Below are positions 11,979-25,744 of a DNA stretch of 64,000 nt, piece by piece (the first letter of the stretch is position 1; every line of letters starts with the position of its first letter). The position numbers were made by a program, and so were the translations under genes. The notes below the pieces were generated by a model, which worked only from the letters and a program-made list of their open reading frames with translations, ran no database searches and was not told the DNA's origin. This DNA is from Bactrocera neohumeralis (taxonomy: Eukaryota > Arthropoda > Insecta > Diptera > Tephritidae): contig NC_065921.1 of NCBI RefSeq assembly GCF_024586455.1, positions 65,163,528 through 65,227,527 of the forward strand. Reading direction: 5' to 3'.

Positions 11979-12303
11979 GTTAAAAATAAAAAAATATATA
12001 TACTTTTTGAAAATGGTGAAAGTGGTTATATTCTTTTTGGTTATTATGCACTCATATTCAAACAAAATATAAGTTTTCGTTATAAAATTTATACATTTTG
12101 GTATTATATCTGTCAGCGATTTCAATTTATTTTTATGATACATTGGTTTGTATATTACTGGCCGGTACCCGGGTAAAAATAATAATGATATTTAAAATAT
12201 GAGTTTTGGTTAAAAATAAAAAATATATATAAAGTGGTGAAAGTGGTTATATTTTACGGTTATCATGCACTCATATTGAAACAAAATTTGAGTTTTCGTA
12301 CTG
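11979..12303. repeat. Direct repeat of about 95-105 bp immediately after the minisatellite
   Basis: The stretch GTTAAAAATAAAAAA...GGTGAAAGTGGTTATATT...GCACTCATATT.AAACAAAAT...GAGTTTTCGT occurs at about 11979-12083. It recurs in the same orientation at about 12208-12303 with roughly 85-90% identity. Between them lies a GGCCGGTACCCGGGT motif that echoes the minisatellite. It is a local duplication inside the fold-back cluster. Confidence 0.75.
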
Positions 12304-13387
12304 TACTGTAACCTTAATTTATTTTTTATATACGATATAAATATATTATATAATATTACTTATACATATGTATACATATATAATATTATTATATATATAA
12401 TATTATTTAATATTAATGTATATAATATTACTTATTTGCTGAATAAATTTAAAAAAGAAAATATCCATATGCATGAATAGAGGAATTTTTGCGAAAAAGA
12501 GGAATTTCAGCGAATTGCCTTGTCATCACATGGCAGCGCTCCATTTCTTCGTAATTTTTGGTAAACAAATGAGGTTCAAACGAGCGTAAAATGTAATTTA
12601 TAAAATAAAGATTTTTTTAATAAAAAACCTGCTAAAAGTGTAAAATGTGGATTTATTTAAAAGATTATAGTGTAATTTAATTAATATGAAGAGAAAAATG
12701 TGAATAAAGTGGGTTTAACGTGGTGAAATAGCTTCTTGAAAAGTTCGAATATTTGCGAATTTTTGAACTTTAAGAATATCGTTTGCGGTACCTATAACCC
12801 TGTATATTTTTTAATCAGGAGGACTTCCTCTTTCCAACGGTACCTTCAAATCGCGGCGCCAAAGAAATCGGAATTGTGCCTTATAACACATTCACAATTT
12901 TCAAATATTGCCCTCCGCAGTATATCACTGAACTATGGAAAGTAAATATTTATTTTTAAAAGAACTATCAAGAGATGTAATAATAGTGAGAAATGCAAAT
13001 ATGGATCAATAAATATAATAATATTGTTTACTATTTAATATTAGCGCATTATTGACTTTATATTTTAATTTTTAATTTAGTCATTATTGACTTATTCAAT
13101 TCATTTCCTTACAATGTATTAAAGACCATTAGGTGATTCTCCTGGTGTTGCAAGATTGTACGAAATACAAAAATCATATACCAAAATATGCAAGAGCACG
13201 AGAACACCTAATTGCAGAAACAGAAATATCAATGAAAATTAACATTTTGCGGCCCTTTCGTATTTTCTTTTTGCAAGTGTTTTGTTGTTGTGCCAAGCCG
13301 TGCATCATACAAGAATCTATTTCCCTCATATGTTGTCGAATGTTTAATTGGGAAGTTTTTCTGTGATAAATATCTTGTTTGGGTCGG

Positions 13388-13847
13388 CTTTAGTATACGA
13401 TCCCAGAGTTAAAAGTAGTATGGTTGGATAGGGCTGATGCTCCAGGTTAAGAAAATATATAATTATATCCGCCGCAAACTTATAGTTTTCGAGATTTATG
13501 CATTTAAAGTTGAAAATTTCGCAAATTTAATTTGGCAATTTCTCGATTTATAGTAACTTTTTCTTTCATATTATGCACTTTTTATACACTTACACTTCAC
13601 CTCAATATTTCTACATATTTATTTTTTTATTAATATTTTAGATATTTGCTTAAAATAAGCATTTTATATTTTACATAAATATTATTACACGCACAATAAC
13701 AATAAGTGTTCCGCGAAATTAGCCAAATTTTCAACTTAAAATGCAAATATCTCGAAAACTAAAATTATATATTTTCTTAATCTGGAGCATCAGCCCTATC
13801 CAACCATACTACTTTTAACCCTGAAATCGTGGGATGGTATTCTAAAG
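13388..13847. mobile_element. Fold-back MITE, about 460 bp, arms about 140 bp
   Basis: The left arm 13388-13530 contains AAAAGTAGTATGGTTGGATA then GGGCTGATGCTCCAG, a GTTTTCGAGAT stretch and AAAGTTGAAAATTTCGC. The same sequence is present in reverse complement at 13710-13847 with only scattered differences and one small indel. The loop is AT-rich. There is no coding capacity. It is clearly related to the arms near 10.75, 11.15 and 12.8 kb. Confidence 0.85.
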
Positions 13848-16800
13848 TTTCCCCTCTTGTTTCATTATGGGAGTAACTTAATCCAATCAGAATCATTTCC
13901 AACAAGAATTCTTTTTGCTCTATATTAGTAATGCTCAAACGACATATCAGTTTATATAAACTTGGCACCATTGTTGATTATTTGTATAACAAACAATGCT
14001 ATTATAATATATTAAAATATATAATTTAATATTTAATGTTGACTATCATTTTATTGTTTTTTTACGATCTTTAGGTGAAAACAATTAAGACATTATTAGA
14101 CAAACCAAATAACAAAAGCAACCTACAGCAACAAAAAAACTAACGTTAAAAGTGAAATTAAATCAGCGAATTTTACTTTTTAATCCAAAATTTTTATATT
14201 GAAAAAATCGCAATAATGTTATTTTTGAGTACAAATTTTGGAACTAAAAATTTTAAAATTTAATTTTCAATCCCAACATTTTTAAAAAGTAATAAAAAAT
14301 TATTTGAATTTAAATTTTGGAGTAACAAATACAAATATATTTTTGTAATCAAATGTTGGAATAAAAAAGATTTTTCATATTTTCACTTAAACACTAATTT
14401 AAACTTAATTTAAAGAAGACAACGATATGTTGATATTTTAATAAGAATTAGTATTCCTTTGGGACTAAACCTTTAATTTTTAATTTCCAATTTTTTTAAA
14501 TAAAAATTTATTTTATATTTTATTTTTTTGGATTGGTAAAAACTAAAAATAACGAATTCTCATCTTGCGGCTCATTTTTTTTTACGTTCACACAAAATTA
14601 CAATTTTATAACAAGTTTATTATTTTTTCGTTCTTCTGTAAAAATATATAAAAATAATCACTTGTTTCACCCTGTGTTCCATTCCAAATAAGTCTTATCA
14701 GAATAATATCATGGCTAAACTAGCGATTATTTCATCAGCGTAAGTTTTTCTTTCACTATATAGCAGATATGACGCTTGTGCACAACATAAATAACAACCT
14801 TTTTCATTATCCTTGCTTGTCAGGCTTCAATTCTTACTTGTTTTCATTTACATGTTTGTTTGGTAACACTGTACCACACAGTTCAATGTACTATAAATAA
14901 ATATTTGCCACTACTTTAATGCTGCGCGAGTGCAATGCGAAAGTAAACAGCACTTCTTACATACATAAGTACATATGTATGTATGTCAGACAGGACATGT
15001 AGCTTATATTACGATCATAAGCCACACCCGAAAGCACATAACACAAAAACCAATTTAAAAAGAAAATTGATCGTCAAGTAAAAAATGCTACTCGCTGAAA
15101 GGAAATGAAACTTTTAAATACTTTTATCATTGTCCTTACCAATTGGTTGTATTGTATTGTTTGCAGGAAATCTTAGTGCCCTCGCTATTTTGGCATGAGT
15201 TCTTTTAGTATGTTAATGCCAATGTATTAAACTATCTTTTAGTTTCACAGGAGCATTTATTGTGAATAAGCACATGCATATGTGTTTGTATGTACTCATC
15301 CATTTATGTTTGTAGCGCTTCCTCAGCACAGTTACCTATAAGTAGCGTCAAAGCAGTGCGTCTGGTTGGTTTCATTCTTCATAGTGCTATTGCAACACAA
15401 TATCTACATATTTGAACAAGTTGTTCTTTCAACACTGCAGTAGCTTATTTTTTTTGTCGCGAGCGCTGTTCACTCGCTTCCTTATTCCGCTATTTCTCTT
15501 CCCCTGTTTGCTTGCAATATGAGCCGTTGTGTCAATGCGTCGAGTGGTCAGATTGAATTTCATTCTATAGACATACATACATATGTGCATATGCATTAGT
15601 ATAAATATGTATGCGTATGTGTGTGTCCTTAACATAAAAGCGTTTTTATATACCCTTGCATATGTACATATATGCAAGCAATAATAATAAATTATATATT
15701 TTCCATTGTTTGTCCTCTTCAATATGGCAACCTTCGTGTTTTTGTTTCCAGCTCCAATACTCCGTTCCGTTCCCAGACAGCTGAAGTTGTCATTATATTT
15801 AATATCCTCGCAGCATTATTGTTCGGTGGCTTGGAAGCGGAAGCCAGCACCTTTTTTTACACGCCTTCATTCAGATATTGTAATATTACACATAATTCAC
15901 TTCTGTAATAACATTCGGTAGTTGTTGTCCTTTCAAAAGCGCAGCTCGAACGTGTTTTTTTGTTATTCAAATGTTACATGGAAAGCCTCTAAGCGTCGAT
16001 AAGGCTGTAAACATAAACGTAAGCCATGCAATATACATATGTACTTGCAGCCAGCCGATTTTATTTAAATAATGCAACCTAAAACTTCATTGACCGGTGT
16101 GCATAATTAATTCTGTGGCGATAATTCCTATATTTCGTTTGCTATATTCTTATTTCCATAATCTTATTGTTGTATCAAGTACATATTACAATTTTGAATT
16201 TAACCAAACGAGTTTGGCTTTGTTGCGAAAACAAGAAATTTAAATTTTAATCAAATTTTACAAATCAATTGTTTGGAACAAAACTTCTACACAAAACAGC
16301 CGGTATAGTATTTTACAATATAATAATATTGTTTAATGAGGTCTTGGTATTCCGGCGGTCCGAAACTAAATATTTCTAAATTAGGAGATCTAAAATATCG
16401 TCCTAAAATATATTAGTCGCTTTAAATAGATTTCCTTATTATTTATACGTTCATCCATAAAAAATGTTCCTAAAATATGGAAAAAATTACTCATAACCTA
16501 ATCTTTCAATCAATTTCCGGATAGCGATAAAAACAATAATGGATACATGTACATACATACGATCCATGAGAAAAAATGTGTATAGTTTCACTATTCGCCA
16601 GCACTATTAACCCAGTATTGGACAGATGGCTTGGAATCGTACATGTAACTATGAAATTGAGCCATATTTTGATTCGACGATAGACTGATTTTATTTTGCT
16701 AAAATAACAATAACAGATATAATTACACTCCATGTCTAGTCGAACTTATCTCGCTTTGAGACAAAATCTTTTATTCTAGACTTAAAACTTCTTAGACTTT

Positions 16801-17920
16801 CGGTGGAAGTGATTTTTGAATCTAGAAATCACGGTTAACAAAAAGATCAGTAAGTGAACAAAGTTTAAAAAATGGTTCCAATAAAAGGCTCAACATACTA
16901 ATAATATAATATTATGGGTAATACCATTACCCCCAATGAACCACTAGAATACTAAAAAGCATGTCTCATAAAAATAATCTAATATAATACCACAATGTTT
17001 TTTTTAACTGCGAATAACCAGCATAAAAATGTATGAGTTATCAAAAGGTCAATATTAAAAAACAGCCAACCAACAACAGATGCACGAAACAAAATAGAAA
17101 TCAACAACAAAGATCAAGCCCCTTTTTCTGTATTGACAGATGCTTTTTCGTTTCATGTGTTTGCTTTATCATTAGGTATACATACTCAAGCATATGCTAA
17201 CAGTAGTCATAGAAAAATGTTTGAACTGCTCGGAGCAGCTGATACACAGACAAAATAGCGTGTGTTAATAATAATAATAATTTTTAATGTTGATAATGAG
17301 GATCGGGTTGATTACTAGACTACATGAAATGTCTGAAATGACTGAAAGAAGAAGATTTATATTGAAGTAGGTGCACAGTTAATGATCCTCACATTAAGCA
17401 ATAGTTTGAAATATACACAAATCATACTAGTTAAAAGGTCTATAATATTTATTATTTTAATATAATTTTTATCTGGCGTCTGAAATAGTTCAAGAAATCC
17501 ATATATTTACTATTACCATAGTTAAAAATTATTTTCTAAGGAAAACGTCAGAAATTATAGTAGATGTATATTTTATCACTTTTTTGAAATCTTAAATAAA
17601 TAATAAAATTAGATTAAAAAAGTGTAATTACATGACGAGTATAGAATTAAATTACAATAAAAACCTTTAAAGGATTTTCCGGATTGTTTTTTTTTTCTTT
17701 TTTTCAAACAACATAGTTATGTCAAGGAATTTTTTCTCTACCGTAGACATTGTCAAAGGTGCAAACGTATTTTTGTCAACAAAAATTAAATGTAGACGTC
17801 AATCAGCTGTTTAGAAGCGACCTAAACTTTGAAGAACTGTCCATTTCCTAATCATAAAGTCGAGTAAAAGTCGAATTTTTTTATTGTCTTATTAAATTCT
17901 ACAACAACTCTAGAATATTG
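13848..17920. other. AT-rich gene-free stretch
   Basis: No supported gene. 14.0-14.65 kb is almost pure A/T. Tetranucleotide clusters lie near 14958-14990 and 15565-15600. Frames of 60-97 codons at 15.4-15.9 kb lie on both strands over low-complexity sequence and look random. A TATAAG motif at about 15339 with a TCATTC 30 bases on is a weak promoter-like coincidence. Confidence 0.5.
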
Positions 17921-17924
17921 TCCT

Positions 17925-18420
17925 AAATTTTTAAACTGATGCGAGTAATAGTTTTCGGAGGTACAGCCTCGAGGCTAGCTAGCCTAAGTACGCCGGATTT
18001 AAACGCGTTTTTCTCGAAAATTTCTCTATAACTATTCAACCGATCTTCATGGAATTTTACATACGTCTCTGAGACACAATTCTTAAAAACTTGGACGAAG
18101 GACTTTTCGTCGCGAAATGAAATTAGTTTTTTTTGTAAAGATGTCTGCCAAAAATCCAATTTTCAGTTTTTTTTACCTTCGTTCAAGTTCTAAGTTAAGG
18201 TTTTAACGAAAACTCACGTTTTTTCACTTTAGATGATCCTGTAAGGAATTATCCTGCTAACGCGGTCGCTTCTTTTTTCCGAGCGGTCACCGGAAATGGC
18301 GTCGCAATGGCCGAGTTTAAAATATTTTTTTTCCAAAAATTTCAGAATTTCTTCGTTAATAGTGTATGTTTGTAACAAAAAAATTCTAACAAAAGATTTG
18401 GATTTTTACATGAGAAAAAT
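17925..18420. repeat. Possible degraded interspersed repeat
   Basis: This block is GC-richer than its flanks (GCCTCGAGGCTAGCTAGCC, GCGGTCGCTTC, GGTCACCGGAAATGG). Its style (CTATAACTATTCAACCGATC, TTCATGGAATTTTACATACG) resembles MITE interiors such as the one at 49.2 kb. I could not find matching terminal repeats. The 78-codon minus-strand frame inside has no recognisable domain. Confidence 0.3.
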
Positions 18421-21400
18421 AGTGTTGGGAAAAATGCTGTGTTTTACCCGAGGAAACCCATGTATGTAGATAACCTCTTAAGCATAAATATGCTCCCTCG
18501 GATACTTAATAAAAAGAAATTTGTGGAATATTTAATGTCAGTGCAAACACAATTCAATCATTAGTTATTTCAAGGAAAAGCTTGATTGATCTAATATTTG
18601 TTTTAAAAACATATGCGACCATTTTGTTGTCCTTTCATGATGACTCAATGGCTTTTTGCACACAGAATTGCCAAATAATTTTCTAAACTCATTGTGAACA
18701 AAGGAATTTATATTCCCTCGATAGTATTACTATTAATATTTGCGATGTTCAATCATTATCTCTATCTAGCAATCGCCAATTGCGCATCTCTACAATCATC
18801 TGACATCTGCCACGTATGAGCCGCCGATTCCCGACTATTTGTACAATTTTAATATGCGATGTCCAATGGGCGATTAATCTGTTGTGTAATTTGTGCGAGT
18901 GCCTTATATGTATGTAGTATTTATTTATTATTTTTAAGTTAGTGCAGTTGCTGCATTTGGCCTAAATGATTGGTACGCGCGGAGCACAGATGTCCTTGCG
19001 CGTTACTGCAACAGCAGCGCTTATTATTCTACCTCCAAAGGTAAATATGTATCTACGTATGTATATCTCCCATCTCACACAGCTTGCGGCTGCCTCATCT
19101 GCTTGCGTTGCGATCATTTATTTTTTTTTTTTACTTTTTATTTCATATCCTTGAATAGAATCAATGTAACAGCAGGCGTACCGAATTCTCTACTTCCTAT
19201 TGAAGTGAATGGAGCGTTCCATTTATTTGTGTATGTATCTATGTACATAGTATGTATTTTTTCAATTTCTTTTCTTCAATGCGCGCATGTGTGGTGGTGT
19301 TTGCTTATTACTGCTGTTGTTGTTGCTATTATAGGCACTTTTCCAATTGCAATGCGACTTGGTGCATGCGTTCTTTCCACATTTTTGACACACACATACA
19401 CATACTTACATTTCTTTCATATCGGCTTCGCTGTGCCTCTATCAGTCGCAGCCAAGAGCCATTAGCCATCAGCCGGCTGTTTGTCCTGCAGGCAAGCTGT
19501 GTGCCGTGCCTTGTCAGTGAGTTTTTGGGCGTGCGTGCGTGCGTGTGTATAGAACCGACATAATGTAAGTATGTATGTGTGTTTGTGTGTGTGTGCTTAC
19601 CGCTCGCAACCGCACATCTGTCCATTTTTAGACACGCCAGCGCGAGTTCATGCACTTTAACGACTCGATCGCTGCCAGTCCGTCCTGATGAATTGTTATT
19701 CTTGTCCTTATTTGTCGTACACTGCGCGTTGTTGTATTTAGTATCGCTTGTTATTGCTTGTGGAGTCAGCGACCGACCAAGAGACTGATCGACCGGTGCA
19801 AGTCTATATACATTTTTGTCTGTTTTCTTTTCGTCCTTTTTCCTTTGCTCGGCCGCATAAGAATTTTGATCCGTTAAAGCGGGTCGTTGACGTCATTATT
19901 TTGCTGTTATTTGAGTACTGCTTTCGTTGTATTATTTTGTATTATCTCATTGCTCCACATGCTTACTACATCTCGTCCTCTTCGCACCGCTCCCTGTTAG
20001 CTCACGTCCAATTAGGTAGGTATGTAGGTGCCTGCCACAGCCGAACGACCGCCCGCAAGCCCTCTTCTTTATTGGCGGAGGAACCGCCCGCAAGTATATA
20101 CAATAATTCTGTACGGTTCTACTTAGTTTTTTGGCGCTCTTTGTTCGTTCCTTCTTTTATACTTTATTCTTTGCATGCGTGTAAATAAATATCCTATCAG
20201 CTGCTCCACATTTAAATGCGGGCAGGTGGTGGTGGTCGAGTGGCTGTTTAGTTGTGTGCGCTGTCTAGCTGACCGCTTCTAGTATAAACATACATAAGTA
20301 CCTTTTTATATACTTAAAAGTGTATGTGGTATAACAAAATTTCTTCTTCGATTTATTATTGTGCTAGTTGTTTGACTGTATGGCTTCGTTCGCCTCCATT
20401 TCCGCTATATACAGCCGCATTACGTGCTTACGCATGGAATATCCTTATATGACTGCCATGGATTGACGTAAAGTGGCAATGTAGGAGCACATGCTCGAAA
20501 TGTCTACCATAACGGCACCTCACTTGACCTAGCCCATCGCTAGAGGCGACAACCTTGGTAGCGTTTTAGTGGTTGTTTTCCACCTTCACTGTCATTTCAC
20601 TCCCTTAAATACTTTACTTTCGCTGCGCTCCACCTACCCTGCCGGTACGTACACCCTTAATGTGTTGTTGCAGATTTCCGTTTGTTGTTTTTGCAACGTC
20701 GAGACTTTGTCTAGACGCAGTGCAACCTAGTTACCACGTGTCCTTGCGACCTTATGTGTGGCACTTCCCGAAATCAGCTGTTCCGACGCCTATGCTTTCA
20801 TACCCCTATTTATTTGTTTACTGCACTCAAATATATCTCTCTTCAATTGTTTATAACGATGCACTGGTTGTTTGGTGGTTACTCGTCTGGTTGCCTTGCC
20901 GCTCGTTATAGTCACCATCATAGCCATCGTCATCATCATCATCATCCTCGGTGGTTGGTATTTATTTTTGGAACCAAACAACCACCAGCCCTGGATAGTA
21001 CTACTGTTTCCACCACCAAGTTTGTTGGCCAACATCAGAGCAGAAGCAGTAGAACCACCACCAACACCGGCATTATAGCTGTGGCATTGGAGGCCAGAGA
21101 CCGCCGGAGACCTACTAACAGACTGTGCCGTGCCGTTTGCTCTGCGTTGCTCTGTTTTGTTGTATTCGGTACACGTACCTAAAGGGTGGAAATGAGTGAG
21201 CACAACAGGCACTTGTGTTTTCTAGGTGCAAGGCCGTTCGATGGCATTCATAGCTGCTTGCCGCCCGCATTTCCCCAATGCCGCCGTCCGTCTGGCAGCA
21301 CGCGCCACAACAACCATGCATATGTGTTAACGCCACTTGTTATTATTGCTTAAACAATGCTATTTTATAGGTTGTTCTTTTGGGGAGAAAATTACCACTA

Positions 21401-24130
21401 AACTCATTTTTGGTCAACTTTCTCTTATCAGTCGCCGGCATGTTGCTCTGCATGGGGTTTCCAGAAAAAAAAGTTCTATAAATAAAAGAATAACACTGGA
21501 CGGACATCAATAGACAATGGTTGCATTGATTTGTTTGTCAACAAAAAACATATGTTTAACCACCGTACAACAACCCGGTGGATCCTTTCGGTGGTTGCTA
21601 CTCATCAGTTAGCTCAGCAGTGTAGCATCATATAGGAATGCCTTGTCTTCCCAATGCCGGCCGGCTGAGTTGTTGTCGTCGTCGTCATCGGTGGTGGTGG
21701 CCACCACTTTTTAGGGGTTCTTCTTATCGCTTCTGACTTGGATTTGGTGGTAGTTAGTTAGTAATATATACGAGAATATTGCAATTACTTGGCATTCATT
21801 CATAAAAGTCTAAATGTTGCTGCTCTCAACGCTCAGCCATTTCATGCCGATACTGATAGGAACGTGCGCATATATCTCTCACATACGTTCTGTTCTACAT
21901 ATATGTATGTATGCACTTTCATATTATCAGGCTTTGTTTGTTTATGTCCTTGAAATCAGGTGTAATGTGTCTGAGATTAAGGGTAGCACCAATATGTGGG
22001 TTTACAATTTCTTGTTTTTTTCTAGTAATGACCTAATTTTGATGTATTTTATTGTAAAAGTGGTTGCTGACAACACTTCACTCATTTGACATTGAGTTCG
22101 TTGGCATTGCACTGATGGTGAGCGGAATTCCCTCCACTTTCAACTAGTACGAATGTTAGCGAGTTGCATTTGTGCATTGAATAACAGTAAAATATTAGTG
22201 ATTTGTCATTGAACAGGTGTTTTAGTTGCTGCGTATGTTTAATGGCCGAGCAGTACAATAAAACAACTGTCATCGCATATAAAAATGTCTTAACATGTCT
22301 TGTTTATAACATTAAAAAGCAACAATAACCTGTCTGATTGAATTTAACAGAAATCAAATATCTAAACAGTTTAGCAAGTCGCATTAACCTTTTTGGTTTT
22401 ATTAAATTATTTTAATAAATAATTTAAACACGATTTCTATAAAAACAAATGAAACATATTAATAATAGATTATAATATAGATAATTAAATTAATTAAAAA
22501 TTGTTAATGTTTTTATAATAAGAAATACATGAGCAGGTTGTTAAAGGAATTAAAATTTTTACAGTATATTAGTTTTGCAAACCCAAAACTTTTGGGATAT
22601 ACAAAAGAGAGTAAGCTGTTCATTTTTGATTTTTCTTGCACTTCTAAAGTTGAGCAACTTTTTTCTTGTAAATGTTTGCACATGCCTTTGTGCAATTGAT
22701 GTATTTCATGTCGAGTTCATTTACTTATCTATGATCTAAATATTATTCAATGATTCATAATATCATAACATTTTAAACGGTATCCAGTTACTTTTGATTT
22801 TGCCGTTAGGAATCAGTTTATGGCTTCTTGTTTTACATTATCACAATATACTACTCGTATATACTTATCAAACTGTGCTCCCCTTCTACTCTACCTTCTA
22901 CTTTATATGAATAGCACATCTCAATAAATCTTAATATTGTCAAATATTAAATAATATAACAAATATTTGTTTACCGAAATCATACTTAATAGAGAGTATA
23001 CATTTAATTGAACATCTGTTAATGTGAAATGACGCTGTAGCAGCTATCGATTTCGATAACTATGCAAAACTTTTTGTTTTTATGCGATGTTGTTTACATT
23101 TTTATTAAATAATCTGTAAAATAGACGAAATGTTGAAAATAAATTGTTTTGTTCTCAAATTAGTCAAGAATGTGCGAAAAAGTATGTGTCTAATATTTAT
23201 TAAAGAGTTTTTTGTTGTTCGTTGAAGGTTACAAATTGTTTTCTCTGTTATCTTCCGCTTCTAAAATGTCCAAACTTGTAATAGTGCTGAGCATAAGTTA
23301 TATTAATTGTAAAAATTTCTCTTCAATTTAAGTTTTGAATTTTTATGATTTAAGGTTGCGATCCGCGTATCATAAAGCTATCGTAGTCATCTCCGAAATT
23401 GTCTTGTGTTTGCACAGCAGCACACTTTTTATAAAAGATATGCTGATACGAGTATAGGAAAAAATCAGATGTTCGTTAAAGATTAAAGAAAAAATATCGT
23501 AAAACTTTTTACAAGGAGCTAAGAAATTTTAATGACGACTACTACTACTGCTACTTTACACATCTGCTCTTTATCACCTGTCTGAATCCGCGAACTTATA
23601 ACTCAATCTCGTTTCGCTGCAGCGGCAAGCTTAAATATGTACATGTATGTAAGTATGTATGTATGCTTTCTAGTTTTCATGTCTTCATTTCCCTCTGAAA
23701 AAAAAAACTTTCCTACACCAGCAGCATGAAATTCGAAGCAAACCTTAGTGGAAAATGCAAATGGCCGCATCACCATAAACAGGATAAAATGCCAGAGTGC
23801 TGTGCATATATAATTTCCTTTCAAAATGGCAACGAGAAAGCGAAATGAAAAGATAAAAAGTGAACTTTGTGAGTTATGCGGCGGTTGAAACATAAAGAAA
23901 CAACAACAACAACAAAAAGTGCATAGCAATAAAAAGGGAAGTGGTAATGCCGCGAAATCCGCTCGTTAACTGAGGTATTTGGAAAAAGAAGCATACATTT
24001 CTGCGTAGCATTAGCAATATAAACGATAATAAATACGCGCCAATAGTAGGAGTTCTACTACTCCGCAAGTTCACTGCCCTCCTCTCACACCCAAACAGAG
24101 AGTTTGAAACTTCTTAAGTACACACTATAC
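18421..24130. other. Gene-free stretch with GC-richer low-complexity island at 18.9-21.3 kb
   Basis: The island carries overlapping frames of 60-146 codons in nearly every frame on both strands. It includes CATCATCATCATCATCATCC and CACCACCACC-type microsatellites near 20920-20955. No peptide has a domain, and equal openness on both strands argues against coding. It could be regulatory DNA, a non-coding RNA or a 5' UTR exon of a downstream gene. The rest (21.4-24.1 kb) is AT-rich, with GTTGTTGTCGTCGTCGTC-type repeats at 21670-21690. Confidence 0.5.
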
Positions 24131-25270
24131 TGTGCCAAATGGACTCTGGCCCTATATACGCCTGCAAATATATATGTACGTGCATATGTATATATGTACA
24201 TACATATGTATGTATGTATGTCGATGTGTCAAGTAAAAGCCTGTGGGTTGCGTGGGGACGCCAAGGCGCTCATTTAATTTTGGTGTACATACAAGGTATC
24301 TCTCAAATGAAATTGAATATTGCGCGTACGCGACAAAGGACACTCTGAACACCGAAAACAGAGGTGAAGAAGGAAAGAAAAATGTCAATATACGCCAAGT
24401 TATGTGAATATGCGGCAGCCTTCTCGTAATTTGTAGGAAAAGATAGATGCCGACGTACGTATATGGATGAAAGAAAGAAAGAGAGAGCCAATGACGGTGA
24501 AAACTTGCTGCCTTTGCTGAGCTTGCGCAGTAGGGTGTTGGGAGTTTATTGCAGCGCAACAAGGATACAAATTAACGAATGAGGTGAATGGAAGAAGGAT
24601 AACAACGCAAGGCATATACTGGCAGGCGAATGTACAGAATATATTGAAAGCGGGACGAACGGAAGGACGCATAACTGAATACAGCAGCGACCAGAAAAAA
24701 ACAGTCGCAGTCGTCAGTCAGCAAGAAAGTACTTCGAGCGCATTAAGCGACGTGTTGTCGAGCGCAGTTGGCGATTTCAATGGTTTCCACACAGCGCAGC
24801 AACTATGTGAACCGAGGGGACGCACGCTCCGTTTTTGTTGTATTTTTATTCGATTTTCCTTTTTTGATTTGCGCTATTGTTGCTGCCTGTATATGCAATC
24901 AGCAGCAGCCTTCCTGCCAACCGCCTCGCTGACACTAGCTAACGTCGGGGATTTAGTCGACCGACGCCAAAGGCTGTGGCAATTTTATTCCGACATATTC
25001 GCATATAAACTATTTTACGTGTTTTGTTGCGCGTGTGTGTGTATGTGTGCGCATACATGTGCTTTTGACAGAGCGTATTGTGTGCGTTGTTGTAATAAAA
25101 TATGATTTTTACTACACTCATTTTTATTTTCATTTCGCGTTCGCTTCGGTGTTTTTTTACAGCTTCACGATTTCTAACAGCTTTTCTAATAGGATTTTAT
25201 ATACATTTTTTATGCTAGCATATATGTATGTACATGAGTGTTTTTTTTTTTTTTGGTTTAGTTACTGACA
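24131..25270. other. Moderate-GC non-coding segment, possible promoter or leader sequence
   Basis: Around 24680-24800 the sequence (GTCGCAGTCGTCAGTCAGCA, then GAAAG...CGAGCGCATTAAGCGACG) looks like a fly 5' leader with a TCAGTC initiator. I find no matching good donor leading to a known exon. The 173-codon + frame at 24584-25105 overlaps minus-strand frames of similar length and ends in low-complexity sequence. No gene is supported. Confidence 0.35.
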
Positions 25271-25744
25271 GTTTTAACGGCGATTCAGGATAATGAGGAG
25301 AATAAGTGCCGTTAGTTGTTCGCATATGTGACTTTGCCATCGATGCACGGTGAAAATTTGGTTTTGGGAGATTTCGCGTTAGATTTTGAAACCTTAAGTC
25401 TGAAAATAATTTGGAAATATTAATTATTTTTATTCAATGTACTTAGCCTGCATAATTTTTTCCAGCGAATTTAATTTTTTTGCTATGCTTTCTTCTGTGC
25501 TTTTACAGTTTTTCATTGACAAATACTGCTACCCTTTTTTAGTTTGCTGACTTGGTTTTGATATCAACATGAATTGATTATCCCGATTGTTCCAGACTTG
25601 TTCCTGAGGACTCCTTAGTCTTGTATTTAATATACATTCTACTTATTAAGTGTAGTCGGTAGCATTTTACGAAGAACAAAACAAAAATGTTTATATCCTG
25701 AACATGCAAAGTGAACGATCAAAATTTAGTTCTTGTATAGAAAT

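Larger units (their letters stand above)
10748..12844. mobile_element. Fold-back-like element or nested cluster with inverted arms
   Basis: A left arm at 10748-10790 (GGTACCGATGGATAGAGGAG...) has an inverted, about 80% similar partner at 12802-12844 (ending CCAACGGTACC). A third related terminus is at about 11140-11180 (GTACGGATAGGGAAGCTTCTCC). The arms resemble those of the smaller fold-back at 13388-13847, including the GTTTTCGAGAT stretch. There is no transposase inside, and the interior holds the 93-bp minisatellite. Element edges and class are inferred. Confidence 0.45.

Noticed and set aside
11664..12176. Open frames of 107-170 codons on both strands with repeated peptide units
   Set aside because: They are produced by the 93-bp tandem repeat, whose length is a multiple of three; frames are open in both directions and have no domain.
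20754..21212. 142- and 140-codon frames on opposite strands
   Set aside because: They overlap fully in low-complexity CAT/CAC repeat DNA, with no domain and no conserved-looking block.
24584..25105. 173-codon + strand frame
   Set aside because: Composition changes along it, it ends in TG-rich microsatellite, minus-strand frames overlap it, and no motif is recognised.
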